Shown: positions 1 through 14,300, numbered from the stretch's first letter. The stretch: 64,000 nucleotides of DNA from Gyromitra esculenta (GCA_038503075.1 JBCAML010000009.1:868001-932000), one strand, 5' to 3'. Notes: generated from the sequence alone by a model not told the origin. Numbers and translations: made by a program.

Positions 1-135
1 TCTTCCCCTATCCCGTCCCTCATTTCCCCCACCCCCCATTCTCTTCATTCCCTTCCTTTCCATAGACGAATATTGCTAACATCGTGTGTATTTTAGTACC
101 CAAAGTCTTTGACTTCAGGCCACGCTTTGACGCCT

Positions 136-288
136 ACTTTCCAGCCTGCTTCGGGGCCTGGTACCAGTCTACTTTCCTACTCGCCTAGGCGTGTATTTCC
201 TGCCTGCTTTCCTGCCTGTTTCGGGGCCTATTCCCTGCTCGCTTTCCTGCCCGCCTAGGTGCCTGTTTCCTGCCTGCTTTCCTCCTAT
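136..288. repeat. C/T-rich tandem repeat, period about 70 bp
   Basis: Slightly more than two diverged units rich in CCTGCCTGCTTTCC and TTCGGGGCCT. The TCGGGGCCT word recurs at 151 and 221, a 70-bp period, and CGCCTAGG recurs after each. It is a local minisatellite with no coding frame. Confidence 0.6.
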
Positions 289-732
289 AGTAGATATATG
301 TATATAAAATGAGAGTCATATAACTTAATAGAGCAATACCTATGTGCTTTTAAAAGCATATAAAGCTAGAAGGAAGTGAGCCCTGGGCTAGGTACCAGCC
401 GCCACAAGCTCTCCAAAGGCTCCGCCCAGGTCACAAAAGCCCACACAACGGCCTCCACGAGGGGAATGCCCTAGAAGTTGCGCCCGAAGACACGGTTCAC
501 ATGAGGCTAACGAAAGGTGTCGCCCGGAGAAGCCGACCTGCCAGAGGTCTTCGCCCAGACGAAAGGGCAAGAAAAAGTATGGGAGGGAGAGCTATATTCC
601 GCCCCGACCGCCCCCGCCACCCAATGCAATGGGCGGACAGGGTGCCAATCGTTTTTTTGCTGATGAATCTAAGCAATATTAATAATCTTCCCAGATTGGT
701 AAAAACCGACCTGGTTGGAGATTGAACACTAC

Positions 733-1079
733 ATCAGCAAAAGGTTTGGATTTCCACCCGGTGGCACCCAGCGGCATCTTTTTAAAATAATTTCTGATTT
801 TCTAGAAACGTGCATTGTTTTGTAATTAAAATACAAACCAATCTACTTCACAATTTTCAGCCTATTCCATGTATAAATGACCTCAATTTTTACACATCAG
901 AGTCCAATTGTTTCTCATGTTCCACAAAAAGGTTGATTCAAAAGATCCCTGTTGCAAACGAAATAGAAAATGCAAAGAATATTGCACAAAAATGGCAAAT
1001 AAAGAATCCATACTCTGGTAAAAAATATATATTTCAAAAAATGGGGTGCACTAGGTGGAAATCCAAACCTTTTGCTGAT
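733..1079. mobile_element. MITE-like element with 26-bp terminal inverted repeats
   Basis: Positions 733-758 (ATCAGCAAAAGGTTTGGATT...) are repeated as the exact reverse complement at 1054-1079, and weaker similarity continues inward. Both ends are flanked by TA, which suits a Tc1/mariner-type target duplication. The 347-bp interior has no transposase, so this would be a non-autonomous element. Confidence 0.7.
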
Positions 1080-2202
1080 ATAGTCCATACGTGTGCATCT
1101 TAACCAGGCTTGAATCACTACCAACTAAGCTACCAAGATATAAGTATAACAACTGTACATTATCACACCTAATCTCAATACGCATCACTTTACTATATCA
1201 TGTATAATTATGTCCCCGGTTAACCCGAAAGGCTTGAGTGTCCCTGTTGCTTCTCGTAAAACTTAATCTGTGAAAGAATCAGTGCCAAAGCACTAATATC
1301 AGCATAGTTTTGCCTCGTAATGTGCGTAAGTTGGACGAATTTACATATTTTGTGTCCCCATCCCCCAGAACCTTATCAAATACTTGTGATAGCGACTTGA
1401 AGAGAAGTATGGTCTAAGGTACGTTGCTGGACGGGCACATGAAGTTTCAACTTCGCCCGGCGCTTGTATCATTAATGTTGTGGACGGTAGGGTTTTATGT
1501 CTGCCCCTTGTTTAAGAAACTCCATATGACTATGTGTATACAATCCCTATTTTCTTCTTCAGCATTAGTTCAATGAGAAAGCCTAAAGATCTGAGCAGTA
1601 AGTTTATCTATATTTTAAATCAACGACTATCCTCATGATGCTATATGTACATGTAGTGTAATGTAAGGTAAATGGTGGAAAGACTGTTAATTGGAGGGTA
1701 ACTGAAGGGTATGTTCCTTGTGCGGAGGTCATTTAATTTTTTAGTGAAGATTGGCCCTAGGCGTTAGATGCCAGTTTGATTCTTCGAAGTGTAATCGCTA
1801 GTCAGTTGCATCACGGAAATTATGTCTGGGACTGAAGGCATGCGAAATTTTTCATATGCGATGATGTATCCTTTGTCCCAGTCCTCAATTTATATGATCT
1901 CATCAGCGCATTTAACTTTCCGGTATGCTACTACGCAGCAACCATCATCGAGCTTAAGATCCCCAATGGGGAGCATAAACTGGACGAGCGTGGTTCCTGA
2001 CTAACTTGCTGAAAGGAGAAATCAAGCCCTGGACCTCGATACCTTAAACGTTCGTATATGCTTTCTATGGAGCTAGAACGGGAGTGTATGAATTTTGGTG
2101 GTAGAGTTATAGAGAAATTTGTAAGGAAAGGACTGGGTATATATATATAATAGAGAGATTTTGAAGTTTGGGGGTAAAGTACCACGGGTGCACGTGTAGA
2201 GG

Positions 2203-2419
2203 AAAGTCTGTCACAAGGTGACGGTGCTGGCGGCAGTGCCTCTCTTCATACTCGACATTCTGATGCTCTTCATTCGCTAGGCGACATTTAATTGACTCTC
2301 TCTGAAGCCTCTCTACTTTCTGTAGGCTTGCTGTAAAAATTCAAGGGCTTCCGTGGTCTTGAGTTGGGCTAGCAGTCGAATTTCGCACTGCCAGCACCGC
2401 CGCCTGGTGACAGACTTTT
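2203..2419. mobile_element. Inverted-repeat element, family also seen at 23.8 kb
   Basis: The left arm at 2203-2239 (AAAGTCTGTCAC then GGTGCTGGCGGCAGTGC) and the right arm at 2385-2419 are imperfect reverse complements about 35-40 bp long. A third, single arm of the same family lies at 23787-23820. The interior is non-coding. A decayed MITE is the simplest reading. Confidence 0.55.
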
Positions 2420-2956
2420 CTCAGACGATGCTTTAGCGGTATAATGAATTCAACTCATAGGGAGTCTATCCATTTATTTATAGAGGCTAAAGAATAAACT
2501 CGTATTGATAAAAAAGATGCTTTAGCGACTTTGAGAAAGTAAAACACGGTGGCTGGGAGGTGTTGCAGCCGGACCATGGAGGGAAACTGCCAGAAGGATG
2601 GAAGGACCAGTCAAAAGATACATTATTAAGCCAACAGCCCGGCTCAGGTCGTACAACAACGAAAAAGGGTTACATGATTGATGCTCTCTCAGAGGGTTCT
2701 GTGTCATAGGTCCGGACCGAGATAGCTACTATAACTCGTCATCACCATCATTCATTTTCTTTGCCTCCGTGTGCCTGCTGCTACTCCTTCACCCCCGCCA
2801 TAAAAAGACGCCTTCGTAGTATCACCGTCGTCAGTTTTCCTGTTGAGTCACCATCTACGGAATCTCGTCTCGTCTGATCATCCGCTTTGTGTTCTAGACT
2901 CAGAGTATCTCGCCTTTCGAGGAATACCAAGGGAAAAGGAGAAGGCTTGGGGTTAA

Positions 2957-5900
2957 ATGGGGGGGACGTTCTGTGGTGACCCAGAAGGTTGGTACCTGCA
3001 TCTCCGTTTCGCGTCTTGCACTATTTCGCGTCTTGCTCGCGATATCAGTTGACTTACCACCATCGCGTAGGATGGGGACCTCTATCTCCAACCGATCGGA
3101 ATGATTTCACACCTTGTTTCCTTGACTCCACCATCGATATAGTTAGTTTGTTGGTGATTGCTCTTGGGTCTTTCCAAATATATTGGCTGGCTCGAAAAAA
3201 GGCATTTCCTATAGCAAAAGATTGGAGTTATTGGGTGAAATTGGTAGGTCGAAATCCACTTCTACTTCGTCTGGTCTTACATGCAGTACCCTAAAGCTTA
3301 CAAAATTTAAACTCCCTCAGTCCTTAGTAGGAATCATAATTGTTGCATCGGCCTTGCTCGCCTCATTACAAGTCGAATACTCTCCCTCGTGGGGTTACGA
3401 TATACGTTTCTGGACCCCAGTTATCAGCTGTATAGGCCTCGGAGTGGCGTTTGCCATTCATCACTATGAGCATGACCGATCTCGAATCTCAAATGGTGTA
3501 CTTCTCTTTTATTGGCTTTTTTTCACAGTTGTTCACGGCATAGAACTTCGTTCTTCGGTAGTTCTTCATGACGCTGGTCGCCGTCTTCCCCGGCTTGTTG
3601 CTCTGATCATCATTGAGGCGGCGGGAGTTGCTGTATTTTTCTTGGAGCTGCTGGTTCCCAAGAAGAAGAGCGCATACGCGGCAATTGATGGGGAGAAGGT
3701 AGAAAATGAATGTCCAATGGAGACGGCAACCGTTTTCTCCAGACTCACATTTGGATGGATGACACCAATAATGAAAGAAGGATACAACAAATTTTTGACG
3801 GAAGATGACCTTTGGTCCCTTCGAAAAAGTGATACGACCCACACTACTGGCGAGAAATTCAATAAAGCATGGAATGCACAACTCCAGAGTAAAAATCCCA
3901 GCATCTGGATTGCACTCTTCCGTGCTTTTGGGGGGGCTTATTTTCGTGGAGCACTCTTTAAGATTGTTCATGATATTTTCGCGTTCACGCAGCCACAATT
4001 GCTCAGGCTACTCATCTCTTTTGTTGCCTCTTACAATCTCGGCGATCGCCCACAGCCACTCGCACGGGGAATCGCTATAGCGATGGCGATGTTCGCAACG
4101 AGTATAATCCAGACCTTGGTTTTGCATCAGTACTTCCAGAATGCATTCGAAACGGGTATGAGGATCAAGAGTAGTTTGACAGCAGCTATTTATAAGAAGA
4201 GTATGCGGCTGTCGAACGAAGGAAGGGCCTCGAAGTCAACAGGTGATATTGTTAACTTGCAGGCTGTGGATACTCAAAGGCTTCAAGGTAAGATTAGCTA
4301 GGTTAAGTGTCTTGAGGGGTTTTTTCTAACATCAAGTCACAGATATTACTCAATATGGGCAACAACTATGGAGTGCACCATTTCAAATTACCCTTTGCAT
4401 GATTTCTCTTTATCAATTACTAGGGCTTAGCATGTTGGCTGGAATTGGCGCGATGCTCATTATGATTCCTGTCAATGGTATTATTGCACGTTTCATGAAG
4501 AAACTCCAAAAAACTCAAATGAAGAATAAGGACTCCCGCACCAGATTGATGACGGAAATCTTGGCCAACATGAAAAGCATCAAACTTTATGGGTGGGGAT
4601 CTCCCTTCAAAGCGAAATTAGATCATATTAGGAATGATCAGGAACTGTATACTCTCAAGAAAATTGGCGTTGCACAGGCATTTGCAAGTTTTACTTGGTC
4701 TAGCACACCTTTTTTGGTTTCTTGTATGTACTATCCTTCTGCTCTTAGATTTTTATTGGTAAATTTTAAGCTTACGTTCATAGGCTCAACTTTTGCCGTT
4801 TTCGTTTTCACCCAAAATGGACCATTAACTACAGATATCGTCTTTCCCGCTTTGACTCTGTTCAACCTCCTCACGTTCCCCCTCTCTGTCCTTCCCATGG
4901 TTATCACGGCTGTGGTCGAGGCTAGCGTCGCCGTAGACCGCATCACTTCATTCTTAACGGCTGAAGAGCTTCAGTCTGATGCTGTTATTCGTCAAGCACC
5001 AGCTACTAATCCCGGTGAAGAATCACTCAGAGTCACTAATGGAGCATTTACCTGGAATAGAGCGGAAGACGGCAAGGAGGCGTTGAAAAATATCAATTTC
5101 ACGGCTGCAAAAGGAGAACTGAATTGTATTGTTGGCAAGGTCGGTGCCGGGAAATCAAGCCTTCTGCAAGCACTTCTGGGAGATCTGTGGAAAGCGAATG
5201 GGGAGGTAGTTGTGAAAGGATCTACTGCTTATGTAGCTCAACAGGCATGGATTATGAACGCTTCTGTGAGGGAAAATATTGTCTTTGGGCATCGCTTTGA
5301 TCCAGAATTTTATCAGAAGACTGTGAGGGCTTGTGCTTTACTAGAGGATTTTGATGCTTTACCCGATGGAGACGAGACGCAAGTTGGCGAGAAAGGAATT
5401 TCGTTGTCTGGGGGCCAGAAAGCTAGATTAACACTTGCGCGTGCAGTATATACTCGGGCTGACATCTATCTTCTCGATGATCCTCTTTCCGCTGTTGATC
5501 AGCATGTTGGAAGACATCTCATTGACAACGTTCTTGGCCAGAATGGACTATTGGCCGGAAAGACTAGGGTTTTAGTAACAAACTCGATTCCTGTTTTAAG
5601 AGAGGCGAACTACATTCATCTACTCACAAAAGGCCAAATTGTTGAATATGGTAATTACGAATCCGTGATGGCCAACAAAGGCGGCATCTATAACATCATT
5701 CGTCATACGAAGGATTCCCGCGATCAGGAAACAGATGATAAAGACAGTGATTCTTCAACCATCATCGGTACTGGGTTCAGTCCATCACAAGAAGTATCTA
5801 GCGAAGAGGACGAGGTTCCTGAGCTTGGAGATAAAACATCTGGTATGGATCCGAAGAATAGGCGGGTATCGCTTAGGAGAGCATCTGCTGCCAGCTTTCA

Positions 5901-8351
5901 GAAGGATCGACGCAGGATGGTGGATCTGGAAGATGGTACAGTCAAGCGGACAGCCCAAGGCAAAGAGTTCTCAGAAAAGGGAAAAGTCAAATGGAATGTC
6001 TACGGTGAATACGCTAAGGCTAGCAATCTTTTCGCTGTTGCAGTCTATATGATTTTTCTTCTTGGTGCCCAAGTCGCACAGGTTGGGGGAAACATTTGGC
6101 TCAAGCAATGGGCAGAGCTGAATAGCAAAAAACAAGAAAATACTCAAGTTGGCAAATATATCAGCATATACTTTGCCTTTGGTGTTGGTGCTGCTGCTCT
6201 TGTGGTCTTTCAAACAATGATCCTGTGGGTTTTCTGTGCCGTCGAAGTTAGTATTTCCGTGACAGGTGTTTGTTACTTTTTGTTCTTTATTTGCTGATGA
6301 GAATCTAGGCTGCAAGGAAAATGCACGATAAGATGGCTGTCGCTATCTTCCGCAGTCCAATGCAATTTTTCGAGACCACGCCCGCTGGCCGTATTTTGAA
6401 TCGATTCTCTAGCGATGTATGTATAGATTCGCGAATTTGTGCTGAGGCATTAGATGCTAACTTATATCGCGCTTTAGATCTACAGAATTGACGAGGTTTG
6501 AATCTCGACTGCTTTAGTCCTTCATACCTGAATTTTTTTCGCTTATGCCGATTCTGTCTTATAGGTGCTTTGCCGGTGTTTCAATATGCTTTTTCAGAAC
6601 AGCGCAAAATCAATTGCAACCATTGCGATAATTTCAATAGCGACTCCTCCGTTTATCGCTCTTGTCATACCACTTGGATGTCTTTATCTATACATCCAAC
6701 GGTATTATTTGCGCACATCGAGAGAGCTAAAGCGACTGGATAGTGTGTCCAGAAGCCCAATCTATGCTCATTTCCAGGAATCTTTAGGAGGCATTTCTAC
6801 TATTCGAGCTTACCAGCAACAGTCCAGATTTATAGATGAGAACGAGTGGAGAGTCGATGCGAACCTACGGGCGTATTTCCCGTCCATCAACGCAAACAGG
6901 TGCGTTTTTTTCTTTTCTTGGCAAATCATTGAAAATGTTCATAACAAATGTCCTGTTTATAGGTGGTTAGCTGTTCGCCTAGAGTTTATTGGATCAGTAA
7001 TCATTCTTGGGGCTGCCGGGTTCGCCATTACTGCTGTTGCAAGTGGAAGCGGACTTTCTGCGGGAATGGTTGGACTTACTCTGGCATACGCCCTGCAGGT
7101 CGGTTTTGAACCCCTCCATTCTTTCTCGGAAAAAAAAATCCAGTTTCGTTGCGATGTGACTCATCATTTCTGATATTTAGATTACTCAATCGCTCAATTG
7201 GATCGTCCGTCAAACTGTCGAAGTCGAAACAAACATCGTCTCTGTTGAGAGGGTCCTAGAATATGCAGCCCTCCCAAGCGAAGCAGCTGAGGTTATCCCG
7301 AGCCAGCGGCCAAGCACGAGTTGGCCTGCTCATGGTGCCGTTTCTTTCCAGAACTACTCAGCCAGGTACCGCCCTGGTCTGGATTTGATTTTGAAAGATA
7401 TCAATCTTGATATCAAACCGCGTGAAAAGATTGGTATCGTTGGTAGGACTGGTGCGGGGAAAAGCTCATTAACTCTTGCGTTGTTTCGAATCATTGAACC
7501 GGCTGGCGGCAATATCAGTGTTGATTCGGTGAACACTTCAACTATTGGTCTACGAGACTTACGCCAACGATTGGCTATCATACCGCAGGACGCATCTCTA
7601 TTTGAAGGAACTGTAAGGGACAACTTGGATCCAAGCCATGTACATGACGATACAGAGCTGTGGACAGTTTTAGAACTTTCGAACCTCAAAGAAAAGGTAT
7701 CGTCAATGGATGGTAAACTTGATGCGCAAGTACATGAGGGTGGATCTAATCTCTCCGTTGGCGAGCGCGCCCTCGTCAATCTTGCGCGTGCGCTTTTGAC
7801 ACCCTCCAACATCTTGGTGATGGATGAGGCGACGGGTAGTATAGATGCAAGTACCCCAACATGCTTTCCTGCTCCGCGGAAACTCCGCCGCTCATCTGAA
7901 ATCTGTCGGCTAACCGGACACATCCCATAAATAGGTCGAAACGGATAATATGCTACAACGAACCATCAGTAGGTATTTCCAGAAATGTGCTTCGTGGTTC
8001 CACTCGCTGATATCATTCGACAATAGGGAATCGGTTTCGCGATAGGACTATTTTAACAATTGCCCATCGTCTTGGTGAGTGATTATTACCACCATTGTTA
8101 TTGCCACAACCAGGACTAACTTAAATCACCATGAATAGATACCATCATTGACAGGTGATAATAAACCCTTCGGTCAATTACGAGAGAAATGGCTACAGTA
8201 CTGACGTATTATATCTAGTGACCGAATCATTGTGCTCCAAGCCGGCCGTGTGGTTGAGTTCGACACACCCGCAGCGTTACTGGAAAACAAGGAATCACAG
8301 TTCTACTCTTTAGTGAAGGAGGCAGGCTTGCTAGAGGGATCATCGGCTTAG
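2957..8351 (+). CDS. YCF1: Vacuolar ABC-C transporter, Ycf1/MRP type
   Basis: A full-length (1502 aa) MRP-type pump, expected in the vacuolar membrane exporting glutathione conjugates and metal complexes. Fourteen exons: 2957-2987, 3071-3243, 3321-4287, 4343-4723, 4784-6246, 6309-6416, 6478-6495, 6565-6899, 6963-7098, 7181-7846, 7935-7968, 8027-8074, 8139-8154, 8219-8351. The start is fixed by the conserved [14 protein letters not shown]-terminus, which spans the first intron. Order: TMD0, TMD1, NBD1 (Walker [10 protein letters not shown] near residue 633, LSGGQ near 724, LLDDP near 746), a linker with the basic serine cluster [13 protein letters not shown] near 880 (comparable to the phosphorylated R region of yeast Ycf1), TMD2, NBD2 (GRTGAGKSS near 1288, LSVGE near 1394, DEATGSID near 1415). 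The intron at 7847-7934 is GC-AG. Exons of 18, 34 and 16 nt occur. Bpt1-like is the alternative name; the substrate is inferred. Confidence 0.93.
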
Positions 8352-11300
8352 GGATAGTTGATTAGAGATACTGTATCCTTTATCCTTTTTTGTTGATTTT
8401 CTTTGATCTGTCTGGTTATGATTCTCCCTATTGCATTGTAACGTTCTGTGATGGATTTTATACGGATATTCCAAGCCTGTGGCCACTTCATTCTCTGGTC
8501 ACAAACGCCCGTTACGGGTTCGACGTCAAAATTTATGCTGTTATATCTCTGTCTTTTGGGGGGTGAAGTTTAAATTGGTAATAATGTATTGTATATGTTT
8601 GGCACTGGCCAGGGGTTTTAGAAGAATGGAAAACATACTTTGCCCAAGCAAGAGCACCTAACGTGTTTTATTGTAACCTTCCAAAGCGGCTCAGCGAAGA
8701 GGCTTGGAGTCTTTGATGCACCAGGAGAAACTTGTGTCCTGTGTTTCATCCACGAGCCTTCTTTGTTACTATCGAATTCAAGTTTTTATACTGAAAACCC
8801 CGAGTAGCCTCCTTTTGTACATGTATCGATTTCTATGAACTACTGCGGACATATCTGGATTGATGGACCAGCCGTCCATTGATATATATCTAACCAAACA
8901 CATGCTCCCTTTCTCAGCTTCAAATCACACCTGGGAAGCCAGGCTAGCCTATCGAGATACATTGTTAATAAATGTTTGATTTGTAAATCACCACTTCGCA
9001 CTCGAAAAATTCCCATCCCCAATGACGAGCAGCCTAGGATGTCAGCCCCACAAGTTAACTGATAGAGTGAGTCGAAGCTCAACTCCAGACGATATCGTAA
9101 TATCATTTAACTAGTTGTGTGAGACCACACCCTCTCACCAATTTCCTCCAAACTCGTGTTCCACGTTCAACACTCGGACGAAAGATACCCGACCTCCGGA
9201 TGACAATCTTCTTTCACGGCGACCCCGAAGAAGCGATTGATAAGAACCTAGCCCAGCTAGAGGCTAGGAGTTTCGAGGTTCGTCAATTACCTCGTTGCGG
9301 TCAGGTATGGCGCGTAGATTATTGCTTGGCACTAACCACGCGAAAGCGCTAACCAGGCCTTGGAGTCGGCAATCTTCTTCGGGAGACGCGCGTCGGAAAC
9401 GTCGTTAAGAACACTACTCGCAGGAGATAGATAGGTACTGCTAAATACCTAGAAGACCACGTACAGCATCAACCCAAAAACTCATAATGTAGGCCAGATA
9501 TGAACACGAGGTTTGTGTCAAGCATGGGCAGCGGACTCCCTTTCGATCTAAACAACTGCGTGTCCCAAGAAGGCTACCTGCGGTGAAGACCACATTGCGC
9601 CCCGTTACACCAGCGATTCGGATAAGGAGCCAACCGCTGTCGCGGCCATTTACTTGCTAGTTGCTTTGGATATTGGGCGGTCGACCACAGCGTTTGTCAT
9701 TCTTACGGACACAGTTCCCAACAGAATCCCAAGCCCGCTCGGTGATCAATTAATGCCTGGTGAAATTCCAGGCTCGTCCTCGTCCCCACAGATTTCTACT
9801 TTACATGTATCACAGCACTTGCCTCAAGGCTTAGACAAGTGGCTACTGACAGAGGCTTGGGGATCCACATCCCTTATTTACTTGTGTAGTTCGGTGAGCT
9901 GGAGACTAATCGCCATACTTATACCGCTGCTACCTACGTCATTATTCATCCCGATGGTCTCATATCTAGCATTGTAACCTTTACCACGTTTCTTCCCTGA
10001 TGATAGAAAGAAAAGGGCTCGAGTGAGCTGGCAGTCCCTCCCAGCAGCCTGATCAGAGCCAGCTAAACCTTTTTGATGAATTTCTACCACCTAACGTCAA
10101 AATGCGTATTAAATGTTACTGGTCTGTGAAAATCCTGCGAAAGGTACTTGTCATATGCGGGAAGAAGAAAAAGCAATTGCCTGAGGACCTTTAATGAAAC
10201 CACACTTAGCTTGCTAGACAATTGAGTAGGAACTCTATACCAACTTATGTAAATCCATGGGATTCACTCGTGCCGCGTAAGCAAGCTCTCTGCTTGAGTT
10301 AAAGTGTTTAGAGTAGGAGAATTGACGGGGATCTAGCAGTCCACGATGCTAGCGTTTACTATTTCTTGTTTTGTTTAATCTTATCAGCCAGCTGGCAGAA
10401 TCTTCAGGATTCAGAAAATGCTAGTAAGCCTTAAGGGCCCACAAAAGTATCACAATAGTACCGGAATAATAGACACGTCGTACCACTGGTGAACCTTGAA
10501 AAGCGAAACTCCATGACCGTAGAGAACAACCCCTCGACAGCTGTTACAAGTAAGTCATGGAGATGGTAATATCGTTTCAATGGCGGACGGTATGGGCTAG
10601 TAGTCACTGTCATAAGTGTTGGCCAGTCTCATCCACGACATGTTTAGTTGTCTAAATTTGGGTGTGAAATTAAGACCCAACATAAGTTTACGTCTAACTT
10701 ACCATGCTTTAACACTAGTAAGCTGATATTAAACACCAGGAGCGTCCGTCCGAGTGAATCGAGCGTGAAATGACGAAACTGCGCAGGTAAACCCTAGATG
10801 GGATCTAAAAATGCCTGCGGGGCGTGTGATATCTGATAACCACAAACAGGAGTTTCTCAATCAATTTCCCCAGAGAGCACCATCAAATCCATCGTTTTCA
10901 GCCACCAAGCTAACCGCCAGCAACTCTGTTTCTGGACGAAAGCCTACGTTCCACATGAAATGACGATGGGGGTTACAGGCCGTGACTTGACTGTCTGTTG
11001 GTCAGCAGCTGTAACTGTGGATTTGGCCGCAAGCACGAATGAGGAGAACATATCTCGTGGCTGAATTCAAGACCTGTGTCACGGATGACAACAAACCGGG
11101 ACTGTAAACGAAACGGGTAGCGGGTTGAAGCGAAAGCTTGTTTTCATCGAGGAATTTCTCGATCTTTTGATCGATCTTTTCGATCTGTTGTTGAATGTTC
11201 GATCGTTGAATTTCTCTGTCCTGTTCTTGGCACCGCCAAGCGATGCTATCCGCTCAGGACCTGAAAGCTTAAATATTGTCCAACTCCTCCTCCACTACAT

Positions 11301-14300
11301 ACATCCTCTACCACCTTTGCCGTTTCGCGATGATGCATCCCAGAAGGGCTTTTGAACCTCAATCACCGATAACTTGCTCAGTTTTTCGAGTTATTGCCGT
11401 CGCTCTCTACATCCAGGCCCTGGGAAACAATGCTAAAGTGATTGGGCAAGCTAGTTTTCTTGTTCGTCGCTACATATTAACCGTCATCAGTCCGATTTCA
11501 ATTCCAACACCTACCCCTCACGCGGTAGGTGAACCGTTTCGAGCGCTTTTTCGAAGGATTATCGGTAATACCAGTGCCCCCCCGCGCGCGGCAAAGGGAA
11601 AAAAAAAGAAAGCGGTCTCGTGATAGGGGATTCGGCTTCGAGATATATTTCGTCAGACATTGAATTTCCGTATGCATTGCCCACAGCTAACGCGTGGTCC
11701 ATTTTTAGCACCATCCCAGAGAGGGCTTATGAAGATAACCCCCAGTTCCCGGGAAAAATAGACCCGCTTTTCGAACGTCGAGTATATTCCGAATTTCGCA
11801 TTGACTATGCTCCGGCAAAATAAAGATAATCACCGCAGCTTCATGGCGTTGAACGGGAAGGAGGAAGTGGTTATACTCCTTTTTTTTTTTTCCCTGGAGG
11901 TCTGGGCATGGCTTGTTTTCAGTAAAGCAAAGAAAAATATTTCCAAAAAGCCCGCCTTTTCATGGAAGACGGCGATAATCCACTCTGGGGCAAACTCATG
12001 CGTGTGTGTATGTGGTTGTGTCTCTCCTTTTGTATTTTGTGGTGTGTCTGCTGTTTCCCCACAATCAGCAAAGGTTGTTGTAAACAGTTGCCTGCCTGGA
12101 GCTGATAACTGAGACAATTCTAGAGCCACCTCGGTTAACCCCCCTCGAGATCTACCACCTTTCAGTCCTCTATCGGCTCGCCAATATCTTGCTGGAAGTT
12201 TCGACGTTTCCATCACGACGGAGTGTATTACGGACTGGACCAAGTTGTTGCTTCTTATTACGGCGGCGGTTTTTATTTCGAAGAAATACCATGAAGTAAC
12301 GTCACGTGATTACTATCCTTCCTGTTTTCCACCCCGCTTTCATGGTGAACAGGCCGGCACACGGTACACATTCAAAGTCCAAACATGCCTTGGCCACGCA
12401 TATCCATTCTTTTGCTCTGTTCCACCGTCCTCCATCCTCCGGCTCTTACGCTGTCAAGCAGACTTCGTGTTTATACCCTATGTCACCACGAAGGCGAATA
12501 TTAAATAATGTACCCTGCATGGGTGCATTTATACGTCATGATTTTCTTTCTGATACGACATGTGCTGGGATTGACCATGCATTTTTTAAGCTTTTTTATC
12601 CACCAAGCAGAACCCACTGGTCGAGTGATCATTTATGACCGTCGTGAATCTCCTGGGGAACTGGCGCGCTGAGTGAACAACAACTCGAAAAAAGCTGTCT
12701 TTTGTGATACAAGGCCAGCTAGTCTTGTTCCTGCAACAATTAACCTGGACAAACAAGCAAGCACCTCGAACTAAGGTACGAGTACATTCTTATATGTACG
12801 AACGAACGAACGAATTGAAGACGGATAAGCCGTCTTTGTTAACCACCTCCTCGAAGACCAGGTTTGATAGGATATTCTTGTTTGGACTAGATACCTAATT
12901 ACCCTTGCCTTCGGGCTTTTCTTTTTCTCCCTGAGGCGTTTTTTCTGATGCATGGGCCGAGCACGTCAAGGAAAAGAAAGCACGACACAAGAAGGAGTGC
13001 AAGCCTTCAGTAAAGACTATGCCACCTCGTTGGCCGGTTCATCATTGCCAGAATATAGTTAGCACTACTAGTTTTCTCGCTTCGAAGTTGAAACATAATT
13101 CTAAAGTTCGCATGCACTTCGTGGATCTCTTTCCTCCCATTGTTTTTTCCGCAGTCTCTTCCTGGAGATCATTCCAGATGAGACTGCATAGAAATAACAC
13201 GGTACCTAGGTACCTTCTTTATTTTTTCTTCCCACGGTGCTCTGGATGGTCCTTGGTCCACAGCCGACTGGGTGGGTCACAGAAGATAAGGGAATGGTAA
13301 CGGGTTTTGGAGGTTGCGCAGGATAATTGCGCACAAGGCCTAGCCTCAGCAACAGGCTGCTGCTGCTGTGATTGGACAGCCAAGGCAGGGACTCTCCAGT
13401 TAGTCGACATGTGAGACGCGAGAGGCGAGGGCAACGCGTTTTGCTCATGTCCATCTTGTTGCCTGGACCAACCTGCCATCCCTGCTAGTCTTGTGACTTC
13501 ATCCCTGTTCCCTGCGCCCGCAAATGTCATGCCGGTTCCGCCGAGATTAACCTGCCCCGCTGGCCGGTCATTGGCCGTGAGCGAAGGGCAACTAACCGCG
13601 TCGGTTTGTTGCTCAGTGCTCAGTACCGTCCAGTACTTGCTGGAGTTGGGGAAGGCGTGTTTGTGGGTGAGCCGTCGAATTCTATTTGCAGCCATTGTGC
13701 AAATCAGTCTCAGTCAGCCACAGAGATGTCAACCCTCCGGACCCCCCTTTTCGGACGCTCCCGTCTCCAGCCAGAGGGATCCCATGTTTTGTTTTTGCGC
13801 ATGTACTCCGCAGATGCTCTCCCGAGTCCTGTTTGATGAGAGCCAGGCAGGCAGGAGGAGGCTCACGGCACCGTACTCAGCAGCTTGCTCTGCCCACATA
13901 GGCAACGCGAATGTCGCTGGAGGAGCACCCGCTGCAGTGCATTGCTATGGCGGAACAACCCATCACCTCTCTCACCATCCACACCCACGCACCCACGCAG
14001 CGCTCACCTGCAGCGTGCATAGGACCGAGAGAGGCGCGAAATGTGATATATTGAAGGCGAAGAGCTGAGAATCCGATACGACGATACGCTCGGACCCTCT
14101 ATGAGTGCCCAGCCCGTCTTCCTTGCACGTTGTGCGACAGGCTCCACTCGCCCCCGGCCTAAAACTCCCACACAGTGTACTTCCCACTGAATCGCTCACA
14201 TCTCTGGTCTTTGCTATATATCCCCCGCAGGTTCGTTCTTTTCGCTATCACATATCACTTCTGCTCACAAAACCTTTTTTTCCTACCTGCTTGCAAGTCG

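Larger units (their letters stand above)
1..2956. other. Intergenic region upstream of the ABC transporter
   Basis: No gene could be supported here; all open frames are short and show no family resemblance. The stretch holds a short tandem repeat (about 136-288), a MITE-like element (733-1079) and a second inverted-repeat element (2203-2419), listed separately. The last few hundred bases presumably carry the promoter of the transporter that starts at 2957. Confidence 0.6.

Noticed and set aside
4724..4783. Continuous reading frame through 4724-4783 in the ABC transporter
   Set aside because: The 60-nt stretch is in frame, but has GTATGT...ATAG ends and inserts 20 residues absent from the family; removing it gives TPFLVSCSTFAVFV.
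13219..14068. Long overlapping open frames on both strands (158 and 191 codons)
   Set aside because: They overlap head to head, match no family, and lie in a GC-richer stretch where stop codons are scarcer.
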